Positions 9,583 through 18,589 of a DNA stretch of 64,000 bases are shown piece after piece. A program made the translations under genes and the position numbers. How positions within the stretch are numbered: the stretch's first letter is position 1; the number at the start of each line of letters is the position of its first letter. The notes below the pieces were generated by a model. That model saw nothing but the letters and a program-made list of their open reading frames with translations, ran no database searches and had not been told where the DNA came from. The DNA is from Gammaproteobacteria bacterium (GTDB lineage: Bacteria; Pseudomonadota; Gammaproteobacteria; Steroidobacterales; Steroidobacteraceae), in assembly GCA_016874295.1 (NCBI GenBank), contig VGUH01000005.1, positions 60,103-124,102 on the forward strand, written 5' to 3'.

Positions 9583-9986
9583 GGCATCCCCGCCAGGAAT
9601 CGCCCGGCCGGCGTCAGCACGAGAGTCACGGCGAAGGCCAGGAAGGCGCAGGCAAACATGATGCGTCCGGACCGGCGGGCGTCGCGCTTCTCGAATCCGT
9701 AACCCGCGTCCCACGCCAGGTGCCGGATACCGGCGAACAGGTGATACCAGAAGGCGGCCAGCGCAAGTGCCAGCACGATCCGCATCGGCAGGCTCGAGAA
9801 AAAACGAACGGCGCCGCCGTAGGCCGCAGGGCCGAGCGCGACCGCCAGCATCCAGCCGGCGAACAGGAATGCGCAGGCCGACAGGTACAGCCCGCTCATG
9901 CGATGCAGGCCGGACAGCACCATCGTATACATCATCCGGTACACGGAAAGGTGCGGGGAAAGCGGCCGCTCGGAGGAGTCTGACAT
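9579..9986 (-). CDS. sdhC: Succinate dehydrogenase cytochrome b556 subunit
   Basis: A 135-residue three-helix quinone-binding anchor. It shows [19 protein letters not shown] and the heme-ligand segment [14 protein letters not shown] (His82 and His89), the standard SdhC signature. First gene of a tightly packed sdhC-sdhD-sdhA-sdhB-sdhE-ygfX operon. The 57-90 base gap upstream is shared with divergent ygfZ. It must hold the sdh promoter, but no clear sigma-70 hexamer pair was recognised in it. Confidence 0.95.
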   Translation of the reverse strand: MSDSSERPLSPHLSVYRMMYTMVLSGLHRMSGLYLSACAFLFAGWMLAVALGPAAYGGAVRFFSSLPMRIVLALALAAFWYHLFAGIRHLAWDAGYGFEKRDARRSGRIMFACAFLAFAVTLVLTPAGRFLAGMP

Positions 9987-10076
9987 CGCGTAAGGTATTC
10001 TGCCAGAAAGGGATAGGTCCTTCCCAAGGCCAATTCCTGCGCGTTGGCGCAGATGCGCTGCGCTACGATTGCGGCG

Positions 10077-10961
10077 ATGCTAGGAACACGCTGCACGGTG
10101 TTGCCCTCGTTCGCGGTCGTCGCCGCCACCGGCCGCGACGCGCGCACCTTCCTGCAGGGACAGCTCACCAACGACATCCTCGGGCTGGAGCGGCATCCGG
10201 GCATGCTGGCGGCGTCCTGCAATCGGCAGGGACGCGTGCTCGCGACGATGCGCCTGGCCGCCCAGGGCGAGGACGTGCTGCTCGTGCTGCAGCGCGCGCT
10301 CGCACACACGCTGGTCGCACAGCTGTCGAACTTCGTGCTACGCGCCGACGTCCGCTTCGAGGACCGCGGCCGGCAGCTGCAGGTGGTCGGCCTGATCGAC
10401 GCCGAGCCGGACGCCCGCTGGTCGCAGGCGGCGGCGACCGCGGCCGGACTTGCGATGCTGGTCGCGAGCCCGCGGCGCATCCTGCTCGCGGGGTCGCCCG
10501 CTTCGCTCGATGCCGCGCTCGGCGCCGTGCCACGCACCGACGCCGCCGACTGGGACCGAACGTGCATCGCGGACGGCGAGCCGTGGATCGTGCCCGCAAC
10601 CGCCGCGCTCTGGCTGCCCCAGATGCTGAATCTCGACCTGGTCGGCGGCGTCAGTTTCAGCAAGGGCTGTTACGTCGGCCAGGAGATCGTGGCGCGCGCC
10701 CAGCACCTCGGGCAGCTCAAGCGGCGCACGCTACGCTACGCCGGGCTGCCCGATGCGCAGCTCGCGCCCGCGCAGGCCCTGTTCAGCGGCGAGGCGCTCG
10801 CTGCGCAGGTGGTCGCCAGCACGCGTGATGAAACGGCGACGCACTGCCTCGCGGTCGTGGAACTGCGTCACTGCAGCGACCTGCTCGGCACAAAACCCGG
10901 CGGCTCCGAGTTCGTGCCCGCCGACCTTCCCTACGCCATCCCCGCGCCCGCCACGGCCTAG
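10077..10961 (+). CDS. ygfZ: Folate-binding Fe-S/tRNA-modification protein YgfZ
   Basis: Tetrahydrofolate-dependent GcvT-like protein that supports MiaB-type tRNA modification and Fe-S enzymes. About 294 residues. The N-terminal segment TGRDARTFLQGQLTNDI and the diagnostic KGCYVGQEIVARAQ box carry the functional cysteine. The start MLGTRCTVLPSFAVV (ATG 10077) fits the family. An ATG at 10053 and a TTG at 10044 are in frame, none with a good ribosome site. It diverges from sdhC, and a large palindrome follows its TAG stop by two bases. Confidence 0.9.
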   Translation: MLGTRCTVLPSFAVVAATGRDARTFLQGQLTNDILGLERHPGMLAASCNRQGRVLATMRLAAQGEDVLLVLQRALAHTLVAQLSNFVLRADVRFEDRGRQLQVVGLIDAEPDARWSQAAATAAGLAMLVASPRRILLAGSPASLDAALGAVPRTDAADWDRTCIADGEPWIVPATAALWLPQMLNLDLVGGVSFSKGCYVGQEIVARAQHLGQLKRRTLRYAGLPDAQLAPAQALFSGEALAAQVVASTRDETATHCLAVVELRHCSDLLGTKPGGSEFVPADLPYAIPAPATA

Positions 10962-10963
10962 AC

Positions 10964-11056
10964 GGTGCCGGGTCGTACTTATCGCACTTATTGCGGAGCA
11001 ATAAGTGCGATAAGTACGACCCGGCACCACTCCTAAGTACGACCCGGCACCACTCC
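10964..11056. repeat. Large perfect palindrome plus 23-bp tandem copy (dispersed repeat, locus 1)
   Basis: Two perfect 31-base arms (10964-10994 and 10998-11028) flank a GGA loop. The arms run from GGTGCCGGGTCG to ACTTATCGCACTTATTGC. A 23-base unit from the right arm outwards (11011-11033, starting TAAGTACGACCCGG) is repeated immediately at 11034-11056 and runs into the TAG stop of lysS. The element fills the whole gap between the convergent ends of ygfZ and lysS. A closely related copy lies at 61038-61167. It is expected to fold into a long hairpin in either transcript and could act as a bidirectional terminator or REP-type element. Confidence 0.9.
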
Positions 11057-12558
11057 TATTCTTCGTGGCGCAGCTGCGGGAACAGCAGCACGTCGCGAAT
11101 GCTGGGCGAATCGGTCAGCAGCATGACCAGCCGGTCGACGCCGACGCCGAGCCCGGCCGCCGGCGGCATCCCGTATTCGAGCGCGCGGACGTAGTCGGCA
11201 TCGTAGTACATCGCCTCCTCGTCGCCGCCCCTGCGCCGCCTGGCCTGTTCGCGGAACCGCTCAGCCTGCTCTTCCGCGTCGTTGAGCTCGGAGAAGCCAT
11301 TGGCGAGCTCGCGACCGTCGATGAACAACTCGAAGCGGTCCGCAACGAAGGGATCCGCGTCGCGGCGCCGCGAGAGAGGCGACACCTCGGCGGGGTATGA
11401 GTGGATGAAGGTCGGCTGCAAGAGGCCGTGCTCCGCAGTCTTCTCGAAGATCAGCATCAGCAGCGCACCGGCGCCGTCCTCCTTGCCGGGCTCGAGACCG
11501 AGGCGCGCGTAGGTCTCACGCAGGTAGGCCGCATCGCGCAGGCGCGCGGCGTCGAGCCCCGGGTTCGCCGCGGCCACCGCCTCCTCGACCGAGCGTTTCG
11601 CGAACGGCGCGCTGAAGTCGATGCGCCGGCCCTGGTACTCGACGGCGTGCGAGCCCGCCACCGCCATCGCGACGCCCTGGAACATGCGCTCGACCAGCGT
11701 CATGAAGTCGCCGCAGTCCGCGTAGGCCTGGTACAGCTCCAGCATCGTGAACTCTGGGTTGTGCTGCGTGGAGAGGCCTTCGTTGCGGAAGTTGCGGTTG
11801 ATCTCGTACACGCGCTCGAAGCCGCCGACCACCAGGCGCTTGAGGTACAGCTCCGGCGCGATGCGCAGGTACATGTCCTGGCCGAGCGCCTTGTGGTGCG
11901 TCACGAATGGCCGCGCGACCGCACCGCCCGGGATCGGCTGCATCATCGGCGTCTCGACCTCGAGGAAGCCCTGCGCGTCGAGGAAGTCGCGCAGGAAGCG
12001 CACCACCCGTGTGCGCGTCCGGAAGGTCTCGCGCGCAGGCTGGTTGACGATAAGGTCCACGTACCGCCGGCGGTAGCGGGTTTCCGTGTCCACGAGTCCG
12101 TGCCACTTGTCCGGCAGTGGCCGCAGCGACTTGACCAGCAGGCGGACCGCCTCCGCGCGCACCGACAATTCGCCTGCACGCGTGCGCATCAGCGCACCCT
12201 CGGCCGCGACGATGTCGCCAACGTCCCAGCTCTTGAACGCCTCGTAGGCCGTTCCGAGCGCGCCCGCTTGCAGGTACACCTGCAGCTGCCCGCTGCCGTC
12301 CTGCAGCTTCGCGAACGAGGCCTTCCCCATGACGCGCTTGAACATCATGCGGCCCGCGACCCGCACGCGCACCGGCTGCGCTGCCAGCCATTCGTCGCTG
12401 CGTTCCGCATAGGTCGCGTGCAGGTCGGCCGCCAGGGCGTCGCGCCGGAAGTCGTTCGGGAACGCGACACCCGCCTCGCGCAGGCGCGCGAGCTTCGCGC
12501 GTCGCTCGGCGATCAGCGCGTTCTCGTCCGCGGGCGGCGAATCGTCCTTGCGTTCCAT
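11056..12558 (-). CDS. lysS: Lysyl-tRNA synthetase, class II
   Basis: A 500-residue class II synthetase that charges tRNA-Lys. An N-terminal OB-fold anticodon-binding domain ([26 protein letters not shown] begins it) is followed by the catalytic domain. Motif 2 is seen as [15 protein letters not shown] with [11 protein letters not shown], and motif 3 as [12 protein letters not shown]. It starts 9 bases after the prfB stop, the same prfB-lysS pairing as in E. coli. The TAG stop touches the palindromic repeat. Confidence 0.97.
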   Translation of the reverse strand: MERKDDSPPADENALIAERRAKLARLREAGVAFPNDFRRDALAADLHATYAERSDEWLAAQPVRVRVAGRMMFKRVMGKASFAKLQDGSGQLQVYLQAGALGTAYEAFKSWDVGDIVAAEGALMRTRAGELSVRAEAVRLLVKSLRPLPDKWHGLVDTETRYRRRYVDLIVNQPARETFRTRTRVVRFLRDFLDAQGFLEVETPMMQPIPGGAVARPFVTHHKALGQDMYLRIAPELYLKRLVVGGFERVYEINRNFRNEGLSTQHNPEFTMLELYQAYADCGDFMTLVERMFQGVAMAVAGSHAVEYQGRRIDFSAPFAKRSVEEAVAAANPGLDAARLRDAAYLRETYARLGLEPGKEDGAGALLMLIFEKTAEHGLLQPTFIHSYPAEVSPLSRRRDADPFVADRFELFIDGRELANGFSELNDAEEQAERFREQARRRRGGDEEAMYYDADYVRALEYGMPPAAGLGVGVDRLVMLLTDSPSIRDVLLFPQLRHEE

Positions 12559-12567
12559 GACGGCAGC

Positions 12568-13663
12568 TTACAGGCCCTGCTTGAGGCTCGCTTCCATGAA
12601 GGGGTCGAGCGCCCCGTCGAGCACGGCTGCGGGGTTGCCGGTCTCGTGGCCGGTCCTCAGGTCCTTGATGCGCGACTGGTCGAGCACGTAGGAGCGGATT
12701 TGGTGACCCCAGCCGACGTCGGTTTTCTGGTCCTCCAGCACGCGCGCGGCAGCATTCCTCTTGTTGACCTCGAGCTCGTACAACTTCGCCTTCAGCATCT
12801 TCATCGCCGTCGAACGGTTCTTGTGCTGGCTGCGCTCCCCCTGGCACGCGACCACGATGCCGGTCGGCAGGTGCCGCAGGCGCACCGCGGAGTCGGTCTT
12901 GTTGACGTGCTGCCCGCCCGCCCCGCTCGCGCGGTAGGTGTCCATCTCGATGTCGGCCGGGTTCACCTCGATGTTGATCTCATCGTCGATGACCGGCGAG
13001 ACGAACACCGAGGCGAATGAGGTATGCCGGCGGTTGCCGGAGTCGAACGGCGACTTGCGCACCAGGCGGTGCACGCCGGTCTCGGTGCGCAGCCAGCCGT
13101 ACGCGTAATCGCCATCCACCTCGATCGACGCGCTCTTGATGCCGGCGACCTCGCCCGGGCTCTGGTCGATGACCTCGGCCTTGAACCCGCGCGCGTCGGC
13201 CCAGCGGAGGTACATGCGCAGCAGCATGGACGCCCAGTCCTGGGCCTCGGTGCCGCCGGCACCGGCCTGGATGTCGAGAAACGCGCCGCGCGGGTCCATT
13301 TCGCCCGGAAACATCCGCGACAGTTCGAGCTGGCGCACGCGCTTCTCCAGCCGTGACGTGTCCTTCACGATCTCCGCGAAGCCGGTCTCGTCGTTTTCGG
13401 CCTCGACGATCGACAGGAGTTCGGCCGCGTCGGTCAGGCCGCCGCCGAGCTGCTCGAGTTCCGTGATCGTCGCCTCAAGCCGCGCGCGCTCGCGCCCGAG
13501 GGCCTGCGCCTTGTCCGGCGTATTCCAGATTGCGGGGTCGCCGAGCTCGTGATTCAGCTCTTCGAGGCGCTCGCGCTTGGCGTCGTATTCAAAGGTACCC
13601 CCTCAGCGCCTTCTGGCGCTCCGTGAGGTCCTCGATCAGGCGGCGTGTGGGCGCGGTTTCCAT
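12568..13663 (-). CDS. prfB: Peptide chain release factor 2 (programmed +1 frameshift)
   Basis: Release factor for UGA and UAA. The start ATG at 13661-13663 opens a 24-codon frame ([20 protein letters not shown], then RGYL) ending at UGA 13589-13591. Translation resumes in the +1 frame at GAA 13588-13590 ([16 protein letters not shown]) and runs to 12568, about 364 residues in all, the normal RF2 length. SPF ([15 protein letters not shown]) and GAGGQHVNK are intact. The frame break is the known autoregulatory recoding site of prfB, not an error. Upstream of lysS. Confidence 0.96.
13589..13603 (-). promoter_or_regulatory. prfB programmed frameshift site
   Basis: The minus strand reads AGGGGG-TAC-CTT-TGA: an internal Shine-Dalgarno (13598-13603), a 3-base spacer, the slippery CTT codon and the in-frame UGA. 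This is the classic RF2 autoregulatory cassette. Low RF2 stalls the ribosome at UGA and permits the +1 slip from CUU to UUU. Spacing and bases match the E. coli type site apart from TAC in place of TAT. Confidence 0.95.
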
Positions 13664-13686
13664 GGCGGCGGCATCTTACCAGAGGC

Positions 13687-15444
13687 CTACGCCGGCAAGA
13701 CCACCTGCTCCACCAGCAACTCGGCGTGCGGCGTGCCGCCGAATGCCGAGCATTGCAGACGGTAGGCGAGCGTGAGCCGCGCGCCGGCATCCGGTCGACG
13801 CGCTTCGGGCTCGTCGAAATAGCCGAAGGCGATTGCCTCGACCGGCGGCGTCGCGGCGGCGGCGCGCAGCCACAGCTTCAGGTGCCGGTCGCCGACTGCG
13901 CGCGACTCGACGACGTCGAACTCGTTGTCGAATACCGGTTCGGGAAAGGCCTGACCCCAGGGGCCGCCCAGCTCGATCGCGCGCGCGGTATCGAGCGTTA
14001 TCTCGTGCGCCGCGAGCGCGCCGTCGGTCTCGAGCACGTTCTGCATCTGCGCAGGCGACAGCAGCCGCCCGACCTCGTCCGCGAACGCGTCGGCGAATCG
14101 TCGCAGCGAGGCGCGCTTGAGCGTCAGGCCCGCGGCCATGGCGTGCCCGCCGAAGCGCTCGATGAGGCCGGGATGGCGCGACGCGACCGCTTCCAGCGCG
14201 TCGCGCACGTGCAGGCCCGTGATCGAGCGCGCCGAGCCGCGCAATTCGTCCCCGTTCGCGGGCGCGAATGCCACGACCGGCCGGTGCAGGCGGTCCTTCA
14301 TGCGGGCGGCAACCAGGCCGACGACGCCCGCGTGCCATCCGCCGTCGAACAGCGTGACGCCGGGCGGCAGGTCGCCCTCGGCAATGCGCAGGTTCCGCAC
14401 CGCGGCGAGCGCCTCCCCACGCATGCGCACCTCGAGCTCGCGCCGCTCCCGATTCAGGCGGTCGAGCTCCCCGGCGAGCGCGAGCGCTTCGGCCGGGTCG
14501 TCGGTCAGCAGGCAGCGGATGCCGACCGCCATGTCGTCGATGCGGCCGGCGGCGTTGAGACGCGGCGCGATCTGGTGGCCGAGGTGGCGCGCCGCAAGCT
14601 CGTCGAGGCGACAGCCCGCGACGCGCGCGAGTGCCATGAAACCCGTGGTCGCCGCGTGCCCGCGCGCGCGGCGCAGGCCTTCCTGCACCAGGATCCGGTT
14701 GTTGCGGTCGAGCGGCACGAGGTCGGCGACCGTGCCGAGCGCGACCAGGTCGAGCAGATCGGCGACCGCCGGCAGCCGGCGGCCGCGGCGCCGCTCGAGT
14801 TCGCGCGTCAGCGAGGCCATGAGGTAGAACGCGACGCCGACGCCCGCGAGCGCGCGGCTGCCGAAGCCGGCGCCCGGCAGGTTCGGGTTCACGTGCGCGG
14901 CGCAGTCCGGCAGGCTGTCCGCAGGCAGGTGGTGGTCGGTCACCAGCACCTCGATTCCGAGCGCCTGCGCAGCCTCGATGCCGGCGAACGCCGACACGCC
15001 GTTGTCCACGGTGACCAGCAGATCCGCCCGCTCGTCCGCGAGCTCGGCGACCAGCGCCGGCGTCAGGCCGTAGCCGTGCCGCAGGCGGTCCGGAACGCGC
15101 ATCGCGCAGTTGGCGTGGCCCAGGCGCGCGAGCTGCCGCAGTACCAGGGCGCTGCTGGTCGCGCCGTCGGCGTCGAAGTCGCCGACCACCAGGATCCGGG
15201 AGCCACGTTCGACATGGGCGGCAAGCACATCGGTCGCCGGGCCGATGCCGTCGAGCGTCGAAACCGGCAGCAGGGAACTCAGCCCGAGGGACAACTCGTC
15301 GGGCCCGGAGACGCCACGCGCGGCGTACACGCGCCGCAGCACCGGGTGCAGGCCATCCGGCAGCGCCTCGACGGGACCCGCGGGCCTGCGCCGGAGCCTG
15401 GCCGGAGCGGCGCGCGGCAGGTCGCGGGGATTCATCGTGGCCAT
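13687..15444 (-). CDS. recJ: Single-stranded-DNA 5'-3' exonuclease RecJ
   Basis: DHH-family exonuclease of about 585 residues used in recombination and mismatch repair. Motif I appears as VVGDFDADGATSSAL, motif III as VTDHHLPAD, and the DHHA1 part as GGWHAGVVGLVAARMKDRL and RFGGHAMAAGLTL. The ATG at 15442-15444 is used; a second in-frame ATG lies three codons on and a TTG at 15468 lies upstream. None has a strong ribosome site. It ends just beyond the prfB start and diverges from the Mth938-like gene. Confidence 0.93.
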   Translation of the reverse strand: MATMNPRDLPRAAPARLRRRPAGPVEALPDGLHPVLRRVYAARGVSGPDELSLGLSSLLPVSTLDGIGPATDVLAAHVERGSRILVVGDFDADGATSSALVLRQLARLGHANCAMRVPDRLRHGYGLTPALVAELADERADLLVTVDNGVSAFAGIEAAQALGIEVLVTDHHLPADSLPDCAAHVNPNLPGAGFGSRALAGVGVAFYLMASLTRELERRRGRRLPAVADLLDLVALGTVADLVPLDRNNRILVQEGLRRARGHAATTGFMALARVAGCRLDELAARHLGHQIAPRLNAAGRIDDMAVGIRCLLTDDPAEALALAGELDRLNRERRELEVRMRGEALAAVRNLRIAEGDLPPGVTLFDGGWHAGVVGLVAARMKDRLHRPVVAFAPANGDELRGSARSITGLHVRDALEAVASRHPGLIERFGGHAMAAGLTLKRASLRRFADAFADEVGRLLSPAQMQNVLETDGALAAHEITLDTARAIELGGPWGQAFPEPVFDNEFDVVESRAVGDRHLKLWLRAAAATPPVEAIAFGYFDEPEARRPDAGARLTLAYRLQCSAFGGTPHAELLVEQVVLPA

Positions 15445-15491
15445 GATAGCGGCGTGCAGCGGCCGCAATTGGCTATATTGGCTCCGGACCG

Positions 15492-15860
15492 ATGCAGTTC
15501 ACGCGCGAAAATGCCGGGGAAGCCCACGCCATCCACGCGTGCGCGGGCGGCGTGGTACGGCTGCGCGATCGCGCCGTGCATGGCAGCGTCATCGTCACGC
15601 GCGAGGCCGTCCTCGAGGGCTGGCAACCGCCCGCGCCCGGGGCCCTGACGATCGACGACTTCGCGCGCCTGCTCGCGCTGACGCCCGAAGTCGTGCTGCT
15701 CGGCACCGGCGAGCGCCAGTGCCTGCCGTCGCCGGCGCTCTACGCCGACTTCGCGGCGCGCGGCATCGGCCTCGAGGTCATGGACAACCGTGCCGCCTGC
15801 CGAACATTCAACGTCCTGCTCGCCGAGTACCGCAGCGTTGCGCTGGCATTGATGCTGTAG
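15492..15860 (+). CDS. Mth938-like (DUF498) domain protein
   Basis: A 122-residue single-domain protein of the Mth938/NDUFAF3-like fold. The core EVVLLGTGERQCLPS with IGLEVMDNRAACRTFNVL is typical of the family (GTG near the middle, M-[DS]-x-x-A-x-x-T-x-N-x-L near the end). The molecular role in bacteria is unclear. It diverges from recJ across 47 bases that contain a TATATT -10-like hexamer (15474-15479) without a convincing -35. It converges on nlpD with a 22-base gap. Confidence 0.85.
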   Translation: MQFTRENAGEAHAIHACAGGVVRLRDRAVHGSVIVTREAVLEGWQPPAPGALTIDDFARLLALTPEVVLLGTGERQCLPSPALYADFAARGIGLEVMDNRAACRTFNVLLAEYRSVALALML

Positions 15861-15882
15861 AAGGGGCCCGACCCCGCGGGCG

Positions 15883-16563
15883 CTACCGCTTCGGGAGTTG
15901 CGTCAACGGGTCGAGTGGCCGCCCGTCGAGGCGGATTTCGAAGTACAGCATGGGCTGCTGCCCGGGCCCGAGGCCCATGGCGGCGATCTGCTGTCCGGCG
16001 CGAACTTCCTCGCCCTCCTGCACCTGCACCGCCGCGTTGTGGCCGTAGGCCGTGAGCCAGCCGCGCGCGTGGTTCACGATCACGAGTTGCCCGTAGCCGC
16101 GCAGCGCGCTCCCCGTGTAAGCGACCTTGCCGTCGGCCGCCGCGAAAACCGGCTGCTTGAACGCGCCGTCGATGCGCAGGCCCACGCCACCCGACGGCTG
16201 GCGAACGATGCCGACGACCGTGCCGCCCTCCAGCGGCCAGCGCCAGTCGGGCGGCCGGTGGGCCGGATCGTCCGGCGAGGCGCGGCGCACGAGCGGCTTC
16301 GCGCCCGGAGATTCGGCCGCCGGCACCGCAGGGCCACGCACCGGCCCGCTGAGGCGCAACCGGTCGCCGGGACGGATCAGGTAGTTTCCACCGATGCCGT
16401 TCCAGCGCGCGAGGTCGCGGTACTCGAGGTCGTAGCGCCTAGCAATGGAATAGAGCGTCTCGCCGGAACGCACCAAGTGCCACTCCGGCACGTCGGGCTT
16501 GCGGTCAGGCCCGGCGCAGGCGGCGATCGCCGACAGGAGGCCGCATGCCAGCCATCGCTTCAG
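15883..16563 (-). CDS. nlpD: NlpD-like lipoprotein (LysM plus degenerate LytM), apparent CTG start
   Basis: Outer-membrane lipoprotein of about 226 residues expected to activate the division amidase AmiC. The frame gives a textbook lipoprotein signal, [15 protein letters not shown] (lipobox Cys about 16), a LysM domain ([20 protein letters not shown]), a Pro-rich linker and a LytM domain resembling E. coli NlpD ([20 protein letters not shown]). The metalloprotease ligands are degenerate, as expected for an activator. No ATG, GTG or TTG exists upstream in frame close enough. The codon before KRW is CTG, overlapping the pcm stop as CTGA. A GTG at 16491 would lose the signal peptide. rpoS, the usual next gene, is absent. 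Confidence 0.85.
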   Translation of the reverse strand: MKRWLACGLLSAIAACAGPDRKPDVPEWHLVRSGETLYSIARRYDLEYRDLARWNGIGGNYLIRPGDRLRLSGPVRGPAVPAAESPGAKPLVRRASPDDPAHRPPDWRWPLEGGTVVGIVRQPSGGVGLRIDGAFKQPVFAAADGKVAYTGSALRGYGQLVIVNHARGWLTAYGHNAAVQVQEGEEVRAGQQIAAMGLGPGQQPMLYFEIRLDGRPLDPLTQLPKR

Positions 16564-17192
16564 GTCACACCGCCGAGCAGCGGCACGAAGCTCACGAAGC
16601 CGAGCCGCTCGCGATGGAACTGGTCCTTGTGGCGCGTGAATCGCAAGAGCTCCTGGCGCCCCTCCGGCCCGACCGGCGCGACCAGCCGGCCGCCTTCCGC
16701 GAGCTGGTCGAGCAGCACCTGGGGCAGCGCGGTCGGCGCGGCGGCCATCAGGATCGCGTCGAATGGCGCCTGCGACGACCAGCCCTCGTAACCGTCCCCG
16801 TGCTTGAAACGGACGTTGCGGATGCCGAGCTCACGGAGCCGCTCGCGCGCCCGCTCGAGCAGCGGTTCGATGCGCTCGATGCTGTAGATCCGCCCGGCGA
16901 GCGGCGACAGCACTGCGGTCTGGTAGCCGCAGCCCATGCCGATCTCGAGCACCTTGTCCGGCGTGCCGCCGATGATGAGCGCCTCGGTCATGCGCGCGAC
17001 GACGTAGGGCTGCGAGATCGTCTGGCCGTGGCCGATCGGCAGGGCCGTGTCCTCGTAAGCGCGGCTCGCGAGCGCCTCGTCCACGAACAGGTGGCGCGGG
17101 ACGTTGCGGATGCGGTCCAGGACCCGCGGGTCGCGGATTCCCTGCTCGATGAGCCGCTGCACCAGCCGCTCGCGCGTGCGGGCGCTCGTCAT
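16560..17192 (-). CDS. pcm: Protein-L-isoaspartate O-methyltransferase
   Basis: AdoMet-dependent repair enzyme (210 residues) for isoaspartyl residues. [20 protein letters not shown], the AdoMet-binding [16 protein letters not shown] and the C-terminal [14 protein letters not shown] with FVPL are family hallmarks. The ATG at 17190-17192 matches the normal family length. The frame is open further upstream without resemblance. It follows surE by 23 bases, with AGGG upstream of the ATG. Confidence 0.95.
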   Translation of the reverse strand: MTSARTRERLVQRLIEQGIRDPRVLDRIRNVPRHLFVDEALASRAYEDTALPIGHGQTISQPYVVARMTEALIIGGTPDKVLEIGMGCGYQTAVLSPLAGRIYSIERIEPLLERARERLRELGIRNVRFKHGDGYEGWSSQAPFDAILMAAAPTALPQVLLDQLAEGGRLVAPVGPEGRQELLRFTRHKDQFHRERLGFVSFVPLLGGVT

Positions 17193-17215
17193 GCCGATAC
17201 CCTGGCGCTCCGTGT

Positions 17216-17977
17216 TCAAGCGACCGGCTCCCGGAGCCATTCACGCAGCGAGTCGAGCGCCGCGTGCCGGGTCAGGTCCACCTGCAGCGGCGTCACCGAA
17301 ACGAAGCCGTTCGCGACCGCGTGGAAGTCCGTGCCCGCTCCCGCGTCCTGGCCGGCACCTGCCGCGCCGACCCAGTAGATCTCGCGACCTCGCGGGTCGA
17401 GCCCGCGGACCGCGGGTTTCGCCTGGTGGCGGTGCCCAAGCCGGGTGACCTCGAATCCCTGAAGCTGGTCGTAAGGGATGTCGGGTACGTTGACATTCAG
17501 GATCATCGAGCGATGCAGCGGCCTCGCCAGCAGCCGCAGCACGAGCTCGCGCGCGACGCGCGCCGCGGTCGCGAAGTGCGGCCCGATGCCAGCCTGCGCG
17601 ACCAGCGACACCGCCACCGTCGGCAGGCCGAGGAAACGCCCCTCGATGGCGGCCGCCACGGTGCCCGAGTACAGCACGTCGTCGCCAAGGTTCGCCCCGT
17701 CATTGACGCCCGAGACCACCATGTCGAACTCGAAGTCGAACAGCCCCGTGATCGCGAGGTGCACGCAGTCGGTGGGCGTGCCGTTGATCACGTACCAGGT
17801 CGTGCCATCGACACGCTGCACGCGCAGCGGCACCTCGAGCGTCAGCGAGTGACTTGCGCCGCTGAAGTTGCGGTCCGGCGCGACGACGGTCAGCGGCGCG
17901 ACCCCCTCGAGCGACTCGCGCAGAAAGCGCAGCCCCTCGGCGCGGTAGCCGTCATCGTTGGCGAGCAGGATTCTCAC
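17216..17977 (-). CDS. surE: 5'/3'-nucleotidase SurE
   Basis: Metal-dependent nucleotidase and exopolyphosphatase of 253 residues, often linked to stationary-phase survival. It starts [16 protein letters not shown] with the metal-binding Asp pair, and continues with [26 protein letters not shown] and [20 protein letters not shown], all conserved. First gene of surE-pcm-nlpD. The upstream gap of about 130 bases is shared with divergent smr. Confidence 0.96.
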   Translation of the reverse strand: MRILLANDDGYRAEGLRFLRESLEGVAPLTVVAPDRNFSGASHSLTLEVPLRVQRVDGTTWYVINGTPTDCVHLAITGLFDFEFDMVVSGVNDGANLGDDVLYSGTVAAAIEGRFLGLPTVAVSLVAQAGIGPHFATAARVARELVLRLLARPLHRSMILNVNVPDIPYDQLQGFEVTRLGHRHQAKPAVRGLDPRGREIYWVGAAGAGQDAGAGTDFHAVANGFVSVTPLQVDLTRHAALDSLREWLREPVA

Positions 17978-18106
17978 TGACCGGTCTCTCGTAGCGGTCG
18001 CGTCTCGCGCGACCGGGCCGCACTATACTGCAAGCTCCGCCGCCCCGGCGCGCCGACCGGAGATGCCGCCGTCAAGGACGAGGAACGAGAGCTGTTCCGC
18101 GCCGCG

Positions 18107-18589
18107 ATGCGCGACGTGAAGCCGCTCGGGAAGGCCAGGCCGATGCCCGTGCGCGAGCGGCGCCGTCCGCGCGCCGCTTCACGCCGCGCGGACGAGGCCT
18201 ACGCACTCGCTGAATCGCTGCGGCTCGACCCAGCCGACCTCGACGTGGAGTCCGGCGAGGAGCTGCGCTTTTGCCGCGATGGCATCGCCGAGTCCGTCCT
18301 GCGGCGCCTGCGCCAGGGCGAGTTCGCGGTGCGCGACGAAATCGACCTGCACGGGATGACCCAGGACGAGGCGCGGGCCGCGCTCGGCGCGTTCCTGGCC
18401 GAGGCCGTGCTGCAGCGCCGGCGCTGCGTGCGCGTCATCCACGGCAAGGGACGCGGCTCGGGCCAGCGCGGCCCGGTCCTCAAGTCGGCCGTCAACCGCT
18501 GGCTGCGGCGCCACGGACAGGTGCGCGCATTCTGCTCGGCACGGCGCAACGACGGCGGCACGGGCGCGTTGTACGTGCTGCTCGATTAG
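18107..18589 (+). CDS. Smr-domain endonuclease-like protein
   Basis: A 160-residue protein with a basic N-terminal region and a C-terminal Smr domain (about residues 75-160). Family motifs IDLHGMTQDEARAALG and RVIHGKGRGSGQRGPVLK are intact. Proteins of this type (SmrB/YfcN) cleave mRNA at collided ribosomes; the role here is inferred from family. The start could be the ATG at 18107 or at 18143. A TATACT hexamer at 18024-18029 is a possible -10. Its TAG stop overlaps the truD TAA on the opposite strand (TTAG). Confidence 0.85.
   Translation: MRDVKPLGKARPMPVRERRRPRAASRRADEAYALAESLRLDPADLDVESGEELRFCRDGIAESVLRRLRQGEFAVRDEIDLHGMTQDEARAALGAFLAEAVLQRRRCVRVIHGKGRGSGQRGPVLKSAVNRWLRRHGQVRAFCSARRNDGGTGALYVLLD

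Noticed and set aside
10964..11056. CRISPR-like array in the repeated units
   Set aside because: There are only partial tandem copies without unique spacers, no cas genes, and a palindromic design.
13568..13600. Frameshift in prfB as a sequencing error
   Set aside because: The site is the conserved programmed frameshift cassette with internal Shine-Dalgarno and CTT TGA, so the break is biological.
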